Of a stretch of DNA of 16,728 nucleotides, positions 1-6,595 are shown in pieces. The stretch is from contig JAGLGG010000044.1 in NCBI GenBank assembly GCA_023144145.1, forward strand, positions 1 through 16,728, written 5' to 3'. Position numbers and translations under genes: made by a program. Position 1 is the first letter of the stretch. Each line of letters starts with the position of its first letter. This stretch comes from Anaerolineales bacterium (GTDB lineage Bacteria; Chloroflexota; Anaerolineae; Anaerolineales; E44-bin32). The notes beneath the pieces were generated by a model. It did no database searches and was not told the DNA's origin. It was given only the letters and a program-made list of their open reading frames with translations.

Positions 1-128
1 TGAGGGAGCGATAGCGACCGAAGGATCTCGTTTTCGGAGATCAAGTAGATTGCTGGACGGAAAACGAGATTCTTAACCTTGAGCGGAGCGAAAGGCATCC
101 GCATGCGCTCCGACTCAGAATGACATTA
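1..128. repeat. Foldable GC-rich repeat element with nested inverted arms
   Basis: This stretch has no convincing reading frame but strong dyad structure. Positions 21-35 (AAGGATCTCGTTTTC) pair with 60-74 with one mismatch around a 24-base spacer. The outer segment 1-10 pairs with 106-117 apart from a two-base bulge, and a smaller hairpin joins 84-90 (CGGAGCG) to 106-112 (CGCTCCG). The right edge reads CTCAGAATGACA, which I associate from memory with short dispersed repeats in Chloroflexota-like genomes. It lies directly downstream of the mutase gene, so it may also work as a transcript end or RNA-stabilising structure. It may continue left of the window. The dyads are directly visible; the family assignment is inference. 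Confidence 0.55.
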
Positions 129-152
129 AAATGAAGCAAACTTCCAGGATCT

Positions 153-1814
153 TTAAACCGTTGAACTCGCCTGATACTCCCCCCACACACTCCTCAGGCG
201 ATCGCAAATCTCACCCAGTGTGACATACCCTTCAACACAACGGATGAAGTGGGGGACAAGGTTTTCGTCGCCGTTGGCGGCATTTTCTAGATCTTTCAAT
301 AATCGTTCCACCTGCTCTGCAGAACGATTCGCTCGTAAATCAGCCAATCGTTCCTTTTGATCCAGTTCGATTTGAACATCTACTTTGAGGGGCGACACAG
401 TCAATTTTTCATCCATAGTGAAGGCATTAAGCCCAACTACAGTTGTCTCTCCACTTTCTATTGCACGCTGATATTGGTAAGCAGAATTTTGAATTTGCCC
501 CTGAATGAACCCTCTCTGAATTGACGCAAGGGCCCCTCCGATTTCATCTATTTCCTCGATTAACTTTATTACACGCGTTTCAATTTCGTCGGTTAAATAC
601 TCAATCACATAAGAACCTGCCAAAGGATCGATTGTGTTTGTGACACCGGATTCATGTGCGATGATTTGTTGAGTTCGAAGGGCAACTTGGACCGCTTCCT
701 GAGTGGGTAATCCCAGCGCTTCGTCCTTACTGTTGGTATGAAGTGACTGGGTTCCACCCAGGGAGGCGGCCAGGGCTTGAAGGGCAACACGCACAATGTT
801 ATTTTCCGGTTGTTGGGCCGTCAGACTAGAACCAGCAGTTTGGGTGTGAAATCGCATCATCAGAGATTTCGGGTTTTTTGCACCGAATCGATCATGCATA
901 AGTCTTGCCCATAATCGACGCGCGGCACGGAATTTGGCAATCTCCTCTAGAAAATTCTTATCCGAACTAAAGAAAAATGTCAGTTGAGGCGCGAAGTCGT
1001 CAACTCCTAAACCAGCGCCTAATGCGCTTTGAACATATGCAATGGCGTTAGAGATGGTGAATGCGATCTCTTGGACTGCCGTCGCACCTGCCTCACGAAT
1101 GTGATAGCCAGAGATTGAGATGGTGTTCCAGCGGGGGAGATTCTCACGGCAATAAAGAAATGTATCGGTAATTAGCCTCATTGACTCTTGCGGGGGGAAA
1201 ATGTATGTCCCTCTAGCAATATATTCTTTGAGAATATCATTTTGAATTGTTCCCCGAAGCTCATTCAAATCGACACCTACTCGACGACCTATAGCAACAT
1301 ACATTGCTAATAAGATCGCAGCAGGCGCATTGATCGTCATGCTCGTTGAAACTTGCCCCAGCGGGATCCCCTCAAATAACTGCTCCATGTCTTCAAGGCT
1401 TGAAATTGAAACTCCGACTTTGCCCACCTCACCTATTGCCATAGGGTGGTCGGCGTCATAACCAATTTGAGTTGGTAAATCGAATGCCACTGAGAGACCA
1501 GTTTGTCCTTGATCCAATAAGAACTTGAATCGCCGATTTGTTTCAGGGGCTGATGCATATCCTGCATATTGGCGCATGGTCCACAAGCGCCCTCGATACA
1601 TGGTTGCCTGTACACCCCTCGTGAAAGGGTATTCACCGGGAAAGCCGAGCTTATGCTCGTAATCTTCTACCAAATTTTCAGGGGTATATATCCGGTCCAG
1701 CTGGATGCCTGAGGAGGTGACAAAGGAAGATTTGCGTTCCGCCATTCGTGCAAGCGATTCGGCCAGGATTTTGCTTTCCCATTCTTTTCGTGCATCCTCA
1801 AGGGGTCGGGTCAT
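153..1814 (-). CDS. mcmA: Methylmalonyl-CoA mutase, large (catalytic) subunit without B12-binding domain
   Basis: This cytoplasmic enzyme isomerises (R)-methylmalonyl-CoA to succinyl-CoA by an adenosylcobalamin radical mechanism. The 553-residue protein is the TIM-barrel acyl-CoA domain, with the typical YPFTRGVQATMYRGR and RQYAG stretches, QNDILKEY at 191-198 and ISISGYH ending at His238. By alignment from memory to the Propionibacterium enzyme, Tyr83, Arg201 and His238 match Tyr89, Arg207 and His244. Tyr and Arg there favour methylmalonyl-CoA; isobutyryl-CoA and 2-hydroxyisobutyryl-CoA mutases carry other residues. The protein stops at the end of the catalytic region, so the cobalamin domain with DxHxxG must be a separate small subunit, not found in this window. 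The ATG has a GGAG about 9 bases upstream, inside the end of the CYTH gene four bases away, suggesting coupled translation. It is the last gene of the operon. Confidence 0.95.
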   Translation of the reverse strand: MTRPLEDARKEWESKILAESLARMAERKSSFVTSSGIQLDRIYTPENLVEDYEHKLGFPGEYPFTRGVQATMYRGRLWTMRQYAGYASAPETNRRFKFLLDQGQTGLSVAFDLPTQIGYDADHPMAIGEVGKVGVSISSLEDMEQLFEGIPLGQVSTSMTINAPAAILLAMYVAIGRRVGVDLNELRGTIQNDILKEYIARGTYIFPPQESMRLITDTFLYCRENLPRWNTISISGYHIREAGATAVQEIAFTISNAIAYVQSALGAGLGVDDFAPQLTFFFSSDKNFLEEIAKFRAARRLWARLMHDRFGAKNPKSLMMRFHTQTAGSSLTAQQPENNIVRVALQALAASLGGTQSLHTNSKDEALGLPTQEAVQVALRTQQIIAHESGVTNTIDPLAGSYVIEYLTDEIETRVIKLIEEIDEIGGALASIQRGFIQGQIQNSAYQYQRAIESGETTVVGLNAFTMDEKLTVSPLKVDVQIELDQKERLADLRANRSAEQVERLLKDLENAANGDENLVPHFIRCVEGYVTLGEICDRLRSVWGEYQASSTV

Positions 1815-1818
1815 CTTT

Positions 1819-2442
1819 CTAACTCCGAATTTCGCTCGATTTGGAAGCGCTTTGGAGCCTGATATCCTGGGCAGAAATTTTATCTACCTGATCGAAATTC
1901 TCAAAGCTGGCATCAGAGAATGGCAGACCTAAATGCGTTACAAGATCCTTGAATATGTCCAGGTAATTTTTTGGGACTCTTTTTTTCCATTCCAGATCCA
2001 GAGAATCGGCAACATTGCGGATCGCTTCAATGGAATTTCCTTCAACCTCAACAAAGGATCCAAAGGGGAGTTCATCAAGAAATATCGAACAGTCCTCAAA
2101 AAAGAAGATTTCTCGATATTTCTCGTAAAGAGCGACGACCTCGAAACCAAGCGCATTGAGAAATTCAGTGGCACTCTCACCATCATCGACTTCAAGTTCA
2201 ATCTCGATGCGGTTTTCGGGGATTTCTGTGGGGCGTTTATAGGTTAGGTGCGCTTTGATATCCTGACGGACACGTAAAACCTCTCCTGTATCTTCGAACC
2301 GTCTCTTGGCGGTGTCAAACCTCCAATTACGCTCGAAAACTCGCTCAGTTGAGAGTTGGGCCCCTAAAAAAATGAGTTTTTTGCGGATTGACGAGAGTTC
2401 GGGAAGGTAAAATTTCGCTTCAATTTCTCGATGATCTTTCAA
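1819..2442 (-). CDS. CYTH-domain protein (class IV adenylate cyclase / triphosphatase-like)
   Basis: The 207-residue protein is a CYTH tunnel-fold member, a family that hydrolyses or cyclises triphosphate substrates (CyaB-type adenylate cyclase, thiamine triphosphatase, inorganic triphosphatase). The N-terminal ExExK signature is present as EIEAK (Glu6, Glu8, Lys10). It is followed by basic residues Arg57 and Arg59, TYKRP with Lys69 and Arg70, acidic strand residues Glu80, Glu82 and Glu84, Lys108 and Arg110, Asp123, and Glu132 and Glu134. All expected metal and phosphate ligands therefore look intact. A hydrophilic tail of about 35 residues extends past the usual fold. The start is TTG: an in-frame TAG lies 10 bases upstream and no alternative ATG precedes the motif. 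It lies two bases from the carrier-protein stop and four bases before the mutase start, so it is co-transcribed with them. The true substrate cannot be read from sequence. Confidence 0.85.
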   Translation of the reverse strand: MKDHREIEAKFYLPELSSIRKKLIFLGAQLSTERVFERNWRFDTAKRRFEDTGEVLRVRQDIKAHLTYKRPTEIPENRIEIELEVDDGESATEFLNALGFEVVALYEKYREIFFFEDCSIFLDELPFGSFVEVEGNSIEAIRNVADSLDLEWKKRVPKNYLDIFKDLVTHLGLPFSDASFENFDQVDKISAQDIRLQSASKSSEIRS

Positions 2443-2446
2443 TTTG

Positions 2447-2944
2447 TTACCCTAATGTGAGCAATACTTGATTCTGATCGACGTTATCACCAGGTTTTAT
2501 ACGCAGAGTGCGGACAGTGCCGTCGGTTGGGGATGAAATCTCATTCTGCATTTTCATCGATTCTAGCACGATCATTCGGTCGCCTGTTTTGACCTCCTGT
2601 CCCTCACGGACATGCACCGTGACTATGAGACCAGGCATAGGAGCCTTTAAATGGAATTCGCCACGCCGGACGGTTGTTGAACCAGTACTTTGCCTCAATC
2701 GACGTTGACGTTCATCTTCAATGGAGACTTGGAAAAGCTGACCGTGTAGAAGGACTTCTAAGCCTTCTTCGGTTGGTTGAACCAGTGCCTCATACGACTT
2801 CCCGTTGACGATCAATGAATAGACTGACTGACCGACGACGGATCTAAAATCGATCAACATACGCTGTCCATTGACCAGGAGATCATTTTCTCCATTAATT
2901 TCGATCTCGAAACTTTCGTCGCCAGTTGAAGTCACATATTTCAT
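2447..2944 (-). CDS. Biotin carboxyl carrier protein with BT-like N-terminal region (acyl-CoA carboxylase)
   Basis: This subunit carries biotin between the biotin carboxylase and carboxyltransferase sites of a propionyl/acetyl-CoA carboxylase. The C-terminal 70 residues form a biotinyl/lipoyl domain, with APMPG at 101-105 and the biotinylation motif ESMKM, where Lys131 is the predicted attachment site. Residues 1-80 are strand-rich and resemble the BT (carboxyltransferase-docking) region that in propionyl-CoA carboxylase alpha lies between the biotin carboxylase and carrier domains. The alpha chain therefore appears split, with BT travelling with the carrier. The ATG at 2944 has a TAGGAG ribosome site 6 bases upstream. 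It sits 68 bases after the biotin carboxylase and two bases before the CYTH stretch, within one operon. Confidence 0.93.
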   Translation of the reverse strand: MKYVTSTGDESFEIEINGENDLLVNGQRMLIDFRSVVGQSVYSLIVNGKSYEALVQPTEEGLEVLLHGQLFQVSIEDERQRRLRQSTGSTTVRRGEFHLKAPMPGLIVTVHVREGQEVKTGDRMIVLESMKMQNEISSPTDGTVRTLRIKPGDNVDQNQVLLTLG

Positions 2945-3012
2945 GGGTTGCTCCTACGCGATTTCACCCAGAAGAGATGAGGTGGAGTACATCGTATCAT
3001 CCTGTGAAGTAT

Positions 3013-4521
3013 TCAACGATTTATCCTTTCCCATCGGCCGATCCATTTCCAGTTACTCGTATCGCGTTCCGACTTTCGAACAATTTGCGAAGATCGTTGA
3101 CTCTCTCGGTGAGCGACGACAGTCGCCATGATCGAGGCGATTTCCGCATGTTCTTTCTGCTTCCCACTAGTTTGATCCATTGAGAAGCGTTCCTCTACGA
3201 AACGTGTATCGTACTGCCCCGCCATGAAACGGTGAGAATCCATAATGTTTTGGTGGAAAGGAATGTTGGTTTTCACGCCAAGAATTCGATATTCCTCGAG
3301 TGCGCGTCGCATTCTAAGGATGGCTTCTCCGCGTGTCTCTCCCCAACAAATGAGTTTGGAGATAAGCGAATCATAATATGGTGATATTTCAAACCCCGGA
3401 TATACGCCTGTGTCTACCCTGACTCCAGGTCCAGTGGGGAGAATGCTTTGGGTGATTTTTCCCGTGGATGGGAGAAAGTTGTTGTAGGGATCTTCTGCGT
3501 TTATGCGGCATTCGATCGCCCATCCAGAGAGCTGAATATCCTCTTGGGTGGCGTGTAATTTTCGACCACGCGCGATCCGTATCTGTTCCTTTACGATATC
3601 CAATCCTGTGACTATCTCGGTCACAGGGTGTTCTACTTGAAGGCGCGTATTCATCTCAAGGAAATAGTATTTTCCGTCCTCATTAACCAGAAACTCGATT
3701 GTCCCTGCATTAAGGTAATCGACCGCGCTTGCGGCCTTACATGCAACTTGTCCCATTTCTTCCCGCAGAGATTCGTTCATGAATGGTGAGGGCGATTCCT
3801 CTAATAGTTTTTGGTGCCGTCTTTGGAGTGAGCATTCTCTTTCAGCAAGGTGGATGACATTGCCCTGACTGTCGGCGAGAATTTGGAATTCGATATGACG
3901 CGCATTGGTCAACAGCTTTTCAAGGTAGACATTTCCATCCCCAAATGCGGCCTCAGCCTCACTGCGAGCAGCGTTCAAACGCGGAGGAAGCTCTTCAATG
4001 TCACTAACTTCACGCATCCCTTTTCCACCGCCCCCGGCGGTTGCTTTGACGAGCAAGGGAAAACCGATTTTTGGCGCAATTTGCATTATTTCTTCATCGG
4101 AGAGATTCCCTTCGCCTTCGGTTCCTGGGACGACGGGCACACCGGCTGCAGTCACAGTCGCCCTCGCAACGGCTTTATCCCCCATTGCAGTTATTGCGCT
4201 TGGTCGTGGTCCGATAAACACGATCCCAGCATCTTCAACCTGTTGGGCGAAATCGCCTCTTTCTGCCAAAAAACCATAACCTGGGTGAATAGCTCCCGCT
4301 TTGCTCTTGAGCGCAATATCAATAATTTTGTCTCCGCGCAGATAGGAATCGCGCGAAGGTGCTGGGCCCAGATAGTAGGCTTCATTGGCGTAGCGTACGT
4401 GTAGCGACTCTCGATCCACATCTGAGAAGACGGCAACAGTCTCTATTCCAAGTTCTCGACAAGCTCTAATAATGCGGACAGCAATTTCTCCACGATTTGC
4501 GATCAAGACTTTGTCAAACAT
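3013..4521 (-). CDS. accC: Biotin carboxylase subunit of acyl-CoA (propionyl-CoA) carboxylase
   Basis: This enzyme uses ATP and bicarbonate to carboxylate biotin on the carrier protein. It is 502 residues long, against about 450 for E. coli AccC; the extra 50 C-terminal residues end in a WKWIGRWER segment typical of propionyl-CoA carboxylase alpha chains. The N-terminal domain begins KVLIANRGEIAVRI; the ATP-grasp glycine loop AGGGGKGM spans 162-169. Catalytic and metal residues Glu276, Glu289, Asn291 and Arg293 are visible in TIEF and FLEMNTRLQVEHPVTE. No biotin domain is attached; it is encoded by the next gene. The ATG at 4521 has only a weak GGGGGT-type ribosome site and overlaps the stop of a small upstream frame, so its translation may be coupled. 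Confidence 0.96.
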   Translation of the reverse strand: MFDKVLIANRGEIAVRIIRACRELGIETVAVFSDVDRESLHVRYANEAYYLGPAPSRDSYLRGDKIIDIALKSKAGAIHPGYGFLAERGDFAQQVEDAGIVFIGPRPSAITAMGDKAVARATVTAAGVPVVPGTEGEGNLSDEEIMQIAPKIGFPLLVKATAGGGGKGMREVSDIEELPPRLNAARSEAEAAFGDGNVYLEKLLTNARHIEFQILADSQGNVIHLAERECSLQRRHQKLLEESPSPFMNESLREEMGQVACKAASAVDYLNAGTIEFLVNEDGKYYFLEMNTRLQVEHPVTEIVTGLDIVKEQIRIARGRKLHATQEDIQLSGWAIECRINAEDPYNNFLPSTGKITQSILPTGPGVRVDTGVYPGFEISPYYDSLISKLICWGETRGEAILRMRRALEEYRILGVKTNIPFHQNIMDSHRFMAGQYDTRFVEERFSMDQTSGKQKEHAEIASIMATVVAHRESQRSSQIVRKSERDTSNWKWIGRWERINR

Positions 4522-4594
4522 CGTTACCCCCGGAGAGGGTGATAAGTGTTTTAAGCATTTTCATCGCTTGATTCTCACTCCAGTACACCCCCAT
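4514..4594 (-). CDS. Possible small protein (26 residues) between carboxyltransferase and biotin carboxylase genes
   Basis: A short frame starts at an ATG with an excellent ribosome site (GGAGG at 4604-4600, five bases before the ATG). It encodes MGVYWSENQAMKMLKT followed by ITLSGG-type residues and ends at a TGA overlapping the biotin carboxylase start (the two share ATGTTTGA). The ribosome site is stronger than that of the biotin carboxylase itself, which fits either a genuine microprotein or a coupling leader. The same frame stays open upstream into the end of the carboxyltransferase gene. I recognise no family. The frame, the ribosome site and the overlap are visible; that the peptide is made is inference, and a chance frame remains quite possible. 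Confidence 0.35.
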   Translation of the reverse strand: MGVYWSENQAMKMLKTLITLSGGNDV

Positions 4595-4640
4595 AGACCC
4601 CTCCACTAGCTTCGATAGGATTTTTTCAGTGCACTCATAC

Positions 4641-6191
4641 TTATAAGGGCAAGTTTCCGTGTTTTTTCCCAGGATTGCTGTCGCGTTTGTTGGACAGCAT
4701 CTCTAATGCGTTGATCAATGTTGGGCGGGTGAGCCTTGGCTCGATGACATCGTCAAGATACCCACGTGAAGCAGCGATGTATGGATGAGCAAATTTTTCC
4801 CTGTACTCTGAGACAAGTTCTGCTCTGCGTTTTTCCGGATCTTTGGCTTCAGCTAATTCTTTTCGGAAGATTATATTGACTGCGCCTTCCGGTCCCATAA
4901 CCGCCAATTCAGCCGTTGGCCAGGCGAGGTTCAAATCTCCTCTGATGTGTTTGGATGACATGACGTCATAGGCACCACCGTAAGCTTTCCGGGTGATAAT
5001 CGTTATTTTTGGAACAGTGGCTTCGCAGTAAGCGTATAGAAGTTTAGCGCCGTGGCGAATGATGCCACCGTGTTCCTGTGATGTGCCCGGTAGAAAGCCC
5101 GGTACATCCACGAATGTGACTAAGGGAACATTAAACGCATCACAAAATCTGACAAATCGTGCGGCTTTATCGGATGAATTAATGTCCAATACCCCAGCAA
5201 GGATTGCAGGTTGATTGGCCACAATTCCTATGCTGTGCCCGCCCAGGCGTGCAAATCCAACAACGATGTTCGGAGCGAAACTTTCATGAATTTCAAAAAA
5301 TTCTTCGTTGTCGACGATCAACCTGATGACGTCTCGCATTTCATAGGGCTTGCTGGGATCATCTGGAATGATGCTGTCAAGCGCATCTTCGGTGCGTAAT
5401 CGATCGTCGGTTGTTGGAATAAAAGGTGGATCCTCGAGATTGTTTTGTGGAAGATACGAAAGCAAGAGCCGGATCATGAACAAACAATCCGATTCATTGT
5501 CTGCTACATAATGGCAGATACCCGATGTGCTCGCATGAACGTCGGCTCCACCCAGGTCCTCAAAACTTACCTCTTCGTGCGTGACCGCACGAACAACATC
5601 AGGTCCAGTAACGAACATGTATGAAGAATTTCGCACCATGAAGATCAGATCGGTCAGAGCCGGCGAGTATACTGCTCCTCCTGCACAGGGTCCCATGACT
5701 GCACTGATTTGGGGTATTACGCCAGAAGCAAGGGTATTGCGCAGGAAGATGTCTGCGTAGGCGCCTAGTGAAACAACCCCTTCTTGGATCCGGGCACCCC
5801 CAGAATCATTAAGGCCAATGATGGGCGCACCATTCTTGAGGGCCATATCCATTACTTTGCAAATTTTCTCAGCGTGGACTTCCCCTAAGCTACCGCCAAA
5901 AACGGTGAAATCTTGGGAAAAAACATATACCAAACGTCCTTCAACGGTGCCCCAACCCGTCACGACGCTATCGCTCAAGTATTTGCGTTGATCTAGATCG
6001 AAGTCGTGAGTCCGGTGAGTTACGAACATATCTGTTTCTCTAAAAGATCCTTTATCGAGAAGCAGATCTAACCTCTCCCGGGCAGTAAGTTTTCCTTTTG
6101 CATGTTGGGTTTCGACTCTCTCTGGTCCTCCGCCTTGTAATGCCTTTTCTCGCATATCTCGGAGGGGGTCTTGGTTGGAGGAGTCACTCAT
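4641..6191 (-). CDS. pccB: Propionyl-CoA carboxylase beta (carboxyltransferase) subunit
   Basis: This subunit transfers the carboxyl group from biotin to propionyl-CoA, giving methylmalonyl-CoA. The 516-residue protein has the crotonase-like N- and C-halves of the family. The first oxyanion-hole region is GGARIQEG (131-138) and GPCAGGAVYSPA (167-178). The second is PGFLPGTSQEHGGIIRHGAK (364-383), followed by RKAYGGAYDVMSSKH. Asp409 corresponds, from memory, to Asp422 of the Streptomyces carboxylases, a position tied to acyl-CoA choice. A strong AAGGAG precedes the ATG, and that ATG shares one base with the stop of the upstream membrane-protein gene (TAATG). With the adjacent biotin carboxylase, carrier protein and mutase, propionyl-CoA is the most likely substrate. 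Acetyl-CoA is possible too, and a decarboxylase alpha subunit is less likely, since a biotin carboxylase is present and no membrane beta subunit is seen. Confidence 0.95.
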   Translation of the reverse strand: MSDSSNQDPLRDMREKALQGGGPERVETQHAKGKLTARERLDLLLDKGSFRETDMFVTHRTHDFDLDQRKYLSDSVVTGWGTVEGRLVYVFSQDFTVFGGSLGEVHAEKICKVMDMALKNGAPIIGLNDSGGARIQEGVVSLGAYADIFLRNTLASGVIPQISAVMGPCAGGAVYSPALTDLIFMVRNSSYMFVTGPDVVRAVTHEEVSFEDLGGADVHASTSGICHYVADNESDCLFMIRLLLSYLPQNNLEDPPFIPTTDDRLRTEDALDSIIPDDPSKPYEMRDVIRLIVDNEEFFEIHESFAPNIVVGFARLGGHSIGIVANQPAILAGVLDINSSDKAARFVRFCDAFNVPLVTFVDVPGFLPGTSQEHGGIIRHGAKLLYAYCEATVPKITIITRKAYGGAYDVMSSKHIRGDLNLAWPTAELAVMGPEGAVNIIFRKELAEAKDPEKRRAELVSEYREKFAHPYIAASRGYLDDVIEPRLTRPTLINALEMLSNKRDSNPGKKHGNLPL

Positions 6192-6595
6192 TAGGATGTC
6201 TCCTTAAAATATGTTTTTGCACCCGGTCTTAGCAATACCCAGAATATAACAATTATGCCAAGCAGTGTCGTACCGATTGCAGCAGGTGTACTTCCACGAA
6301 CATAATCAGTTTTGACAAACAAAAATCGATCAAGCCAATACCATGCAATAAAGACCAGACTCAACCATTTGGTTAATATTGGTGCCCTAGGATCACCGAA
6401 AAACAATCCTAGACTCAGTCCGATTCCAATCACACCCCAGAGCACACCAGTTATTGTGAAATACCATACCGGCACGCTAATTTGTAGCGCAGGTATTCGA
6501 AAACTCATGTAGATCCGGATGATGTTAATGACTGAGAAGATTAACACTCCGAATGCCAGCCAAGTTACGCTCTTGGGACGTGGGTTATGTGTCAA
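6191..6595 (-). CDS. Four-helix membrane protein of unknown function
   Basis: A 134-residue, strongly hydrophobic protein with four predicted membrane spans at about 10-29, 42-66, 73-93 and 104-123, short polar loops, and a basic N-terminus (RPK). No signature of a known family is recognised. The start is a TTG with GGGGA about 10 bases upstream; an ATG start would delete the first span. It overlaps the MDR gene by about 11 bases and the carboxyltransferase ATG by one base, so it is firmly embedded in the propionyl-CoA operon and probably translationally coupled on both sides. It is too small for the roughly eleven-span beta subunit of sodium-pumping decarboxylases. A role in transport or anchoring is possible but unsupported. 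Confidence 0.8.
   Translation of the reverse strand: MTHNPRPKSVTWLAFGVLIFSVINIIRIYMSFRIPALQISVPVWYFTITGVLWGVIGIGLSLGLFFGDPRAPILTKWLSLVFIAWYWLDRFLFVKTDYVRGSTPAAIGTTLLGIIVIFWVLLRPGAKTYFKETS

Noticed and set aside
1933..2247. A 104-codon plus-strand frame antisense to the CYTH gene
   Set aside because: It is a shadow of a coding region with intact catalytic motifs; no ribosome site or recognisable domain.
2947..2985. Short minus-strand frame (12 residues) between biotin carboxylase and carrier protein genes, ending in the TAGGAG that serves the carrier gene
   Set aside because: Very short, with a weak AGGA site; nothing distinguishes it from chance.
3850..4404. A 184-codon plus-strand open frame antisense to the biotin carboxylase gene
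   Set aside because: It lies wholly inside a well-conserved gene, shows no family motif, and its composition is what the reverse of the biotin carboxylase codons would give.
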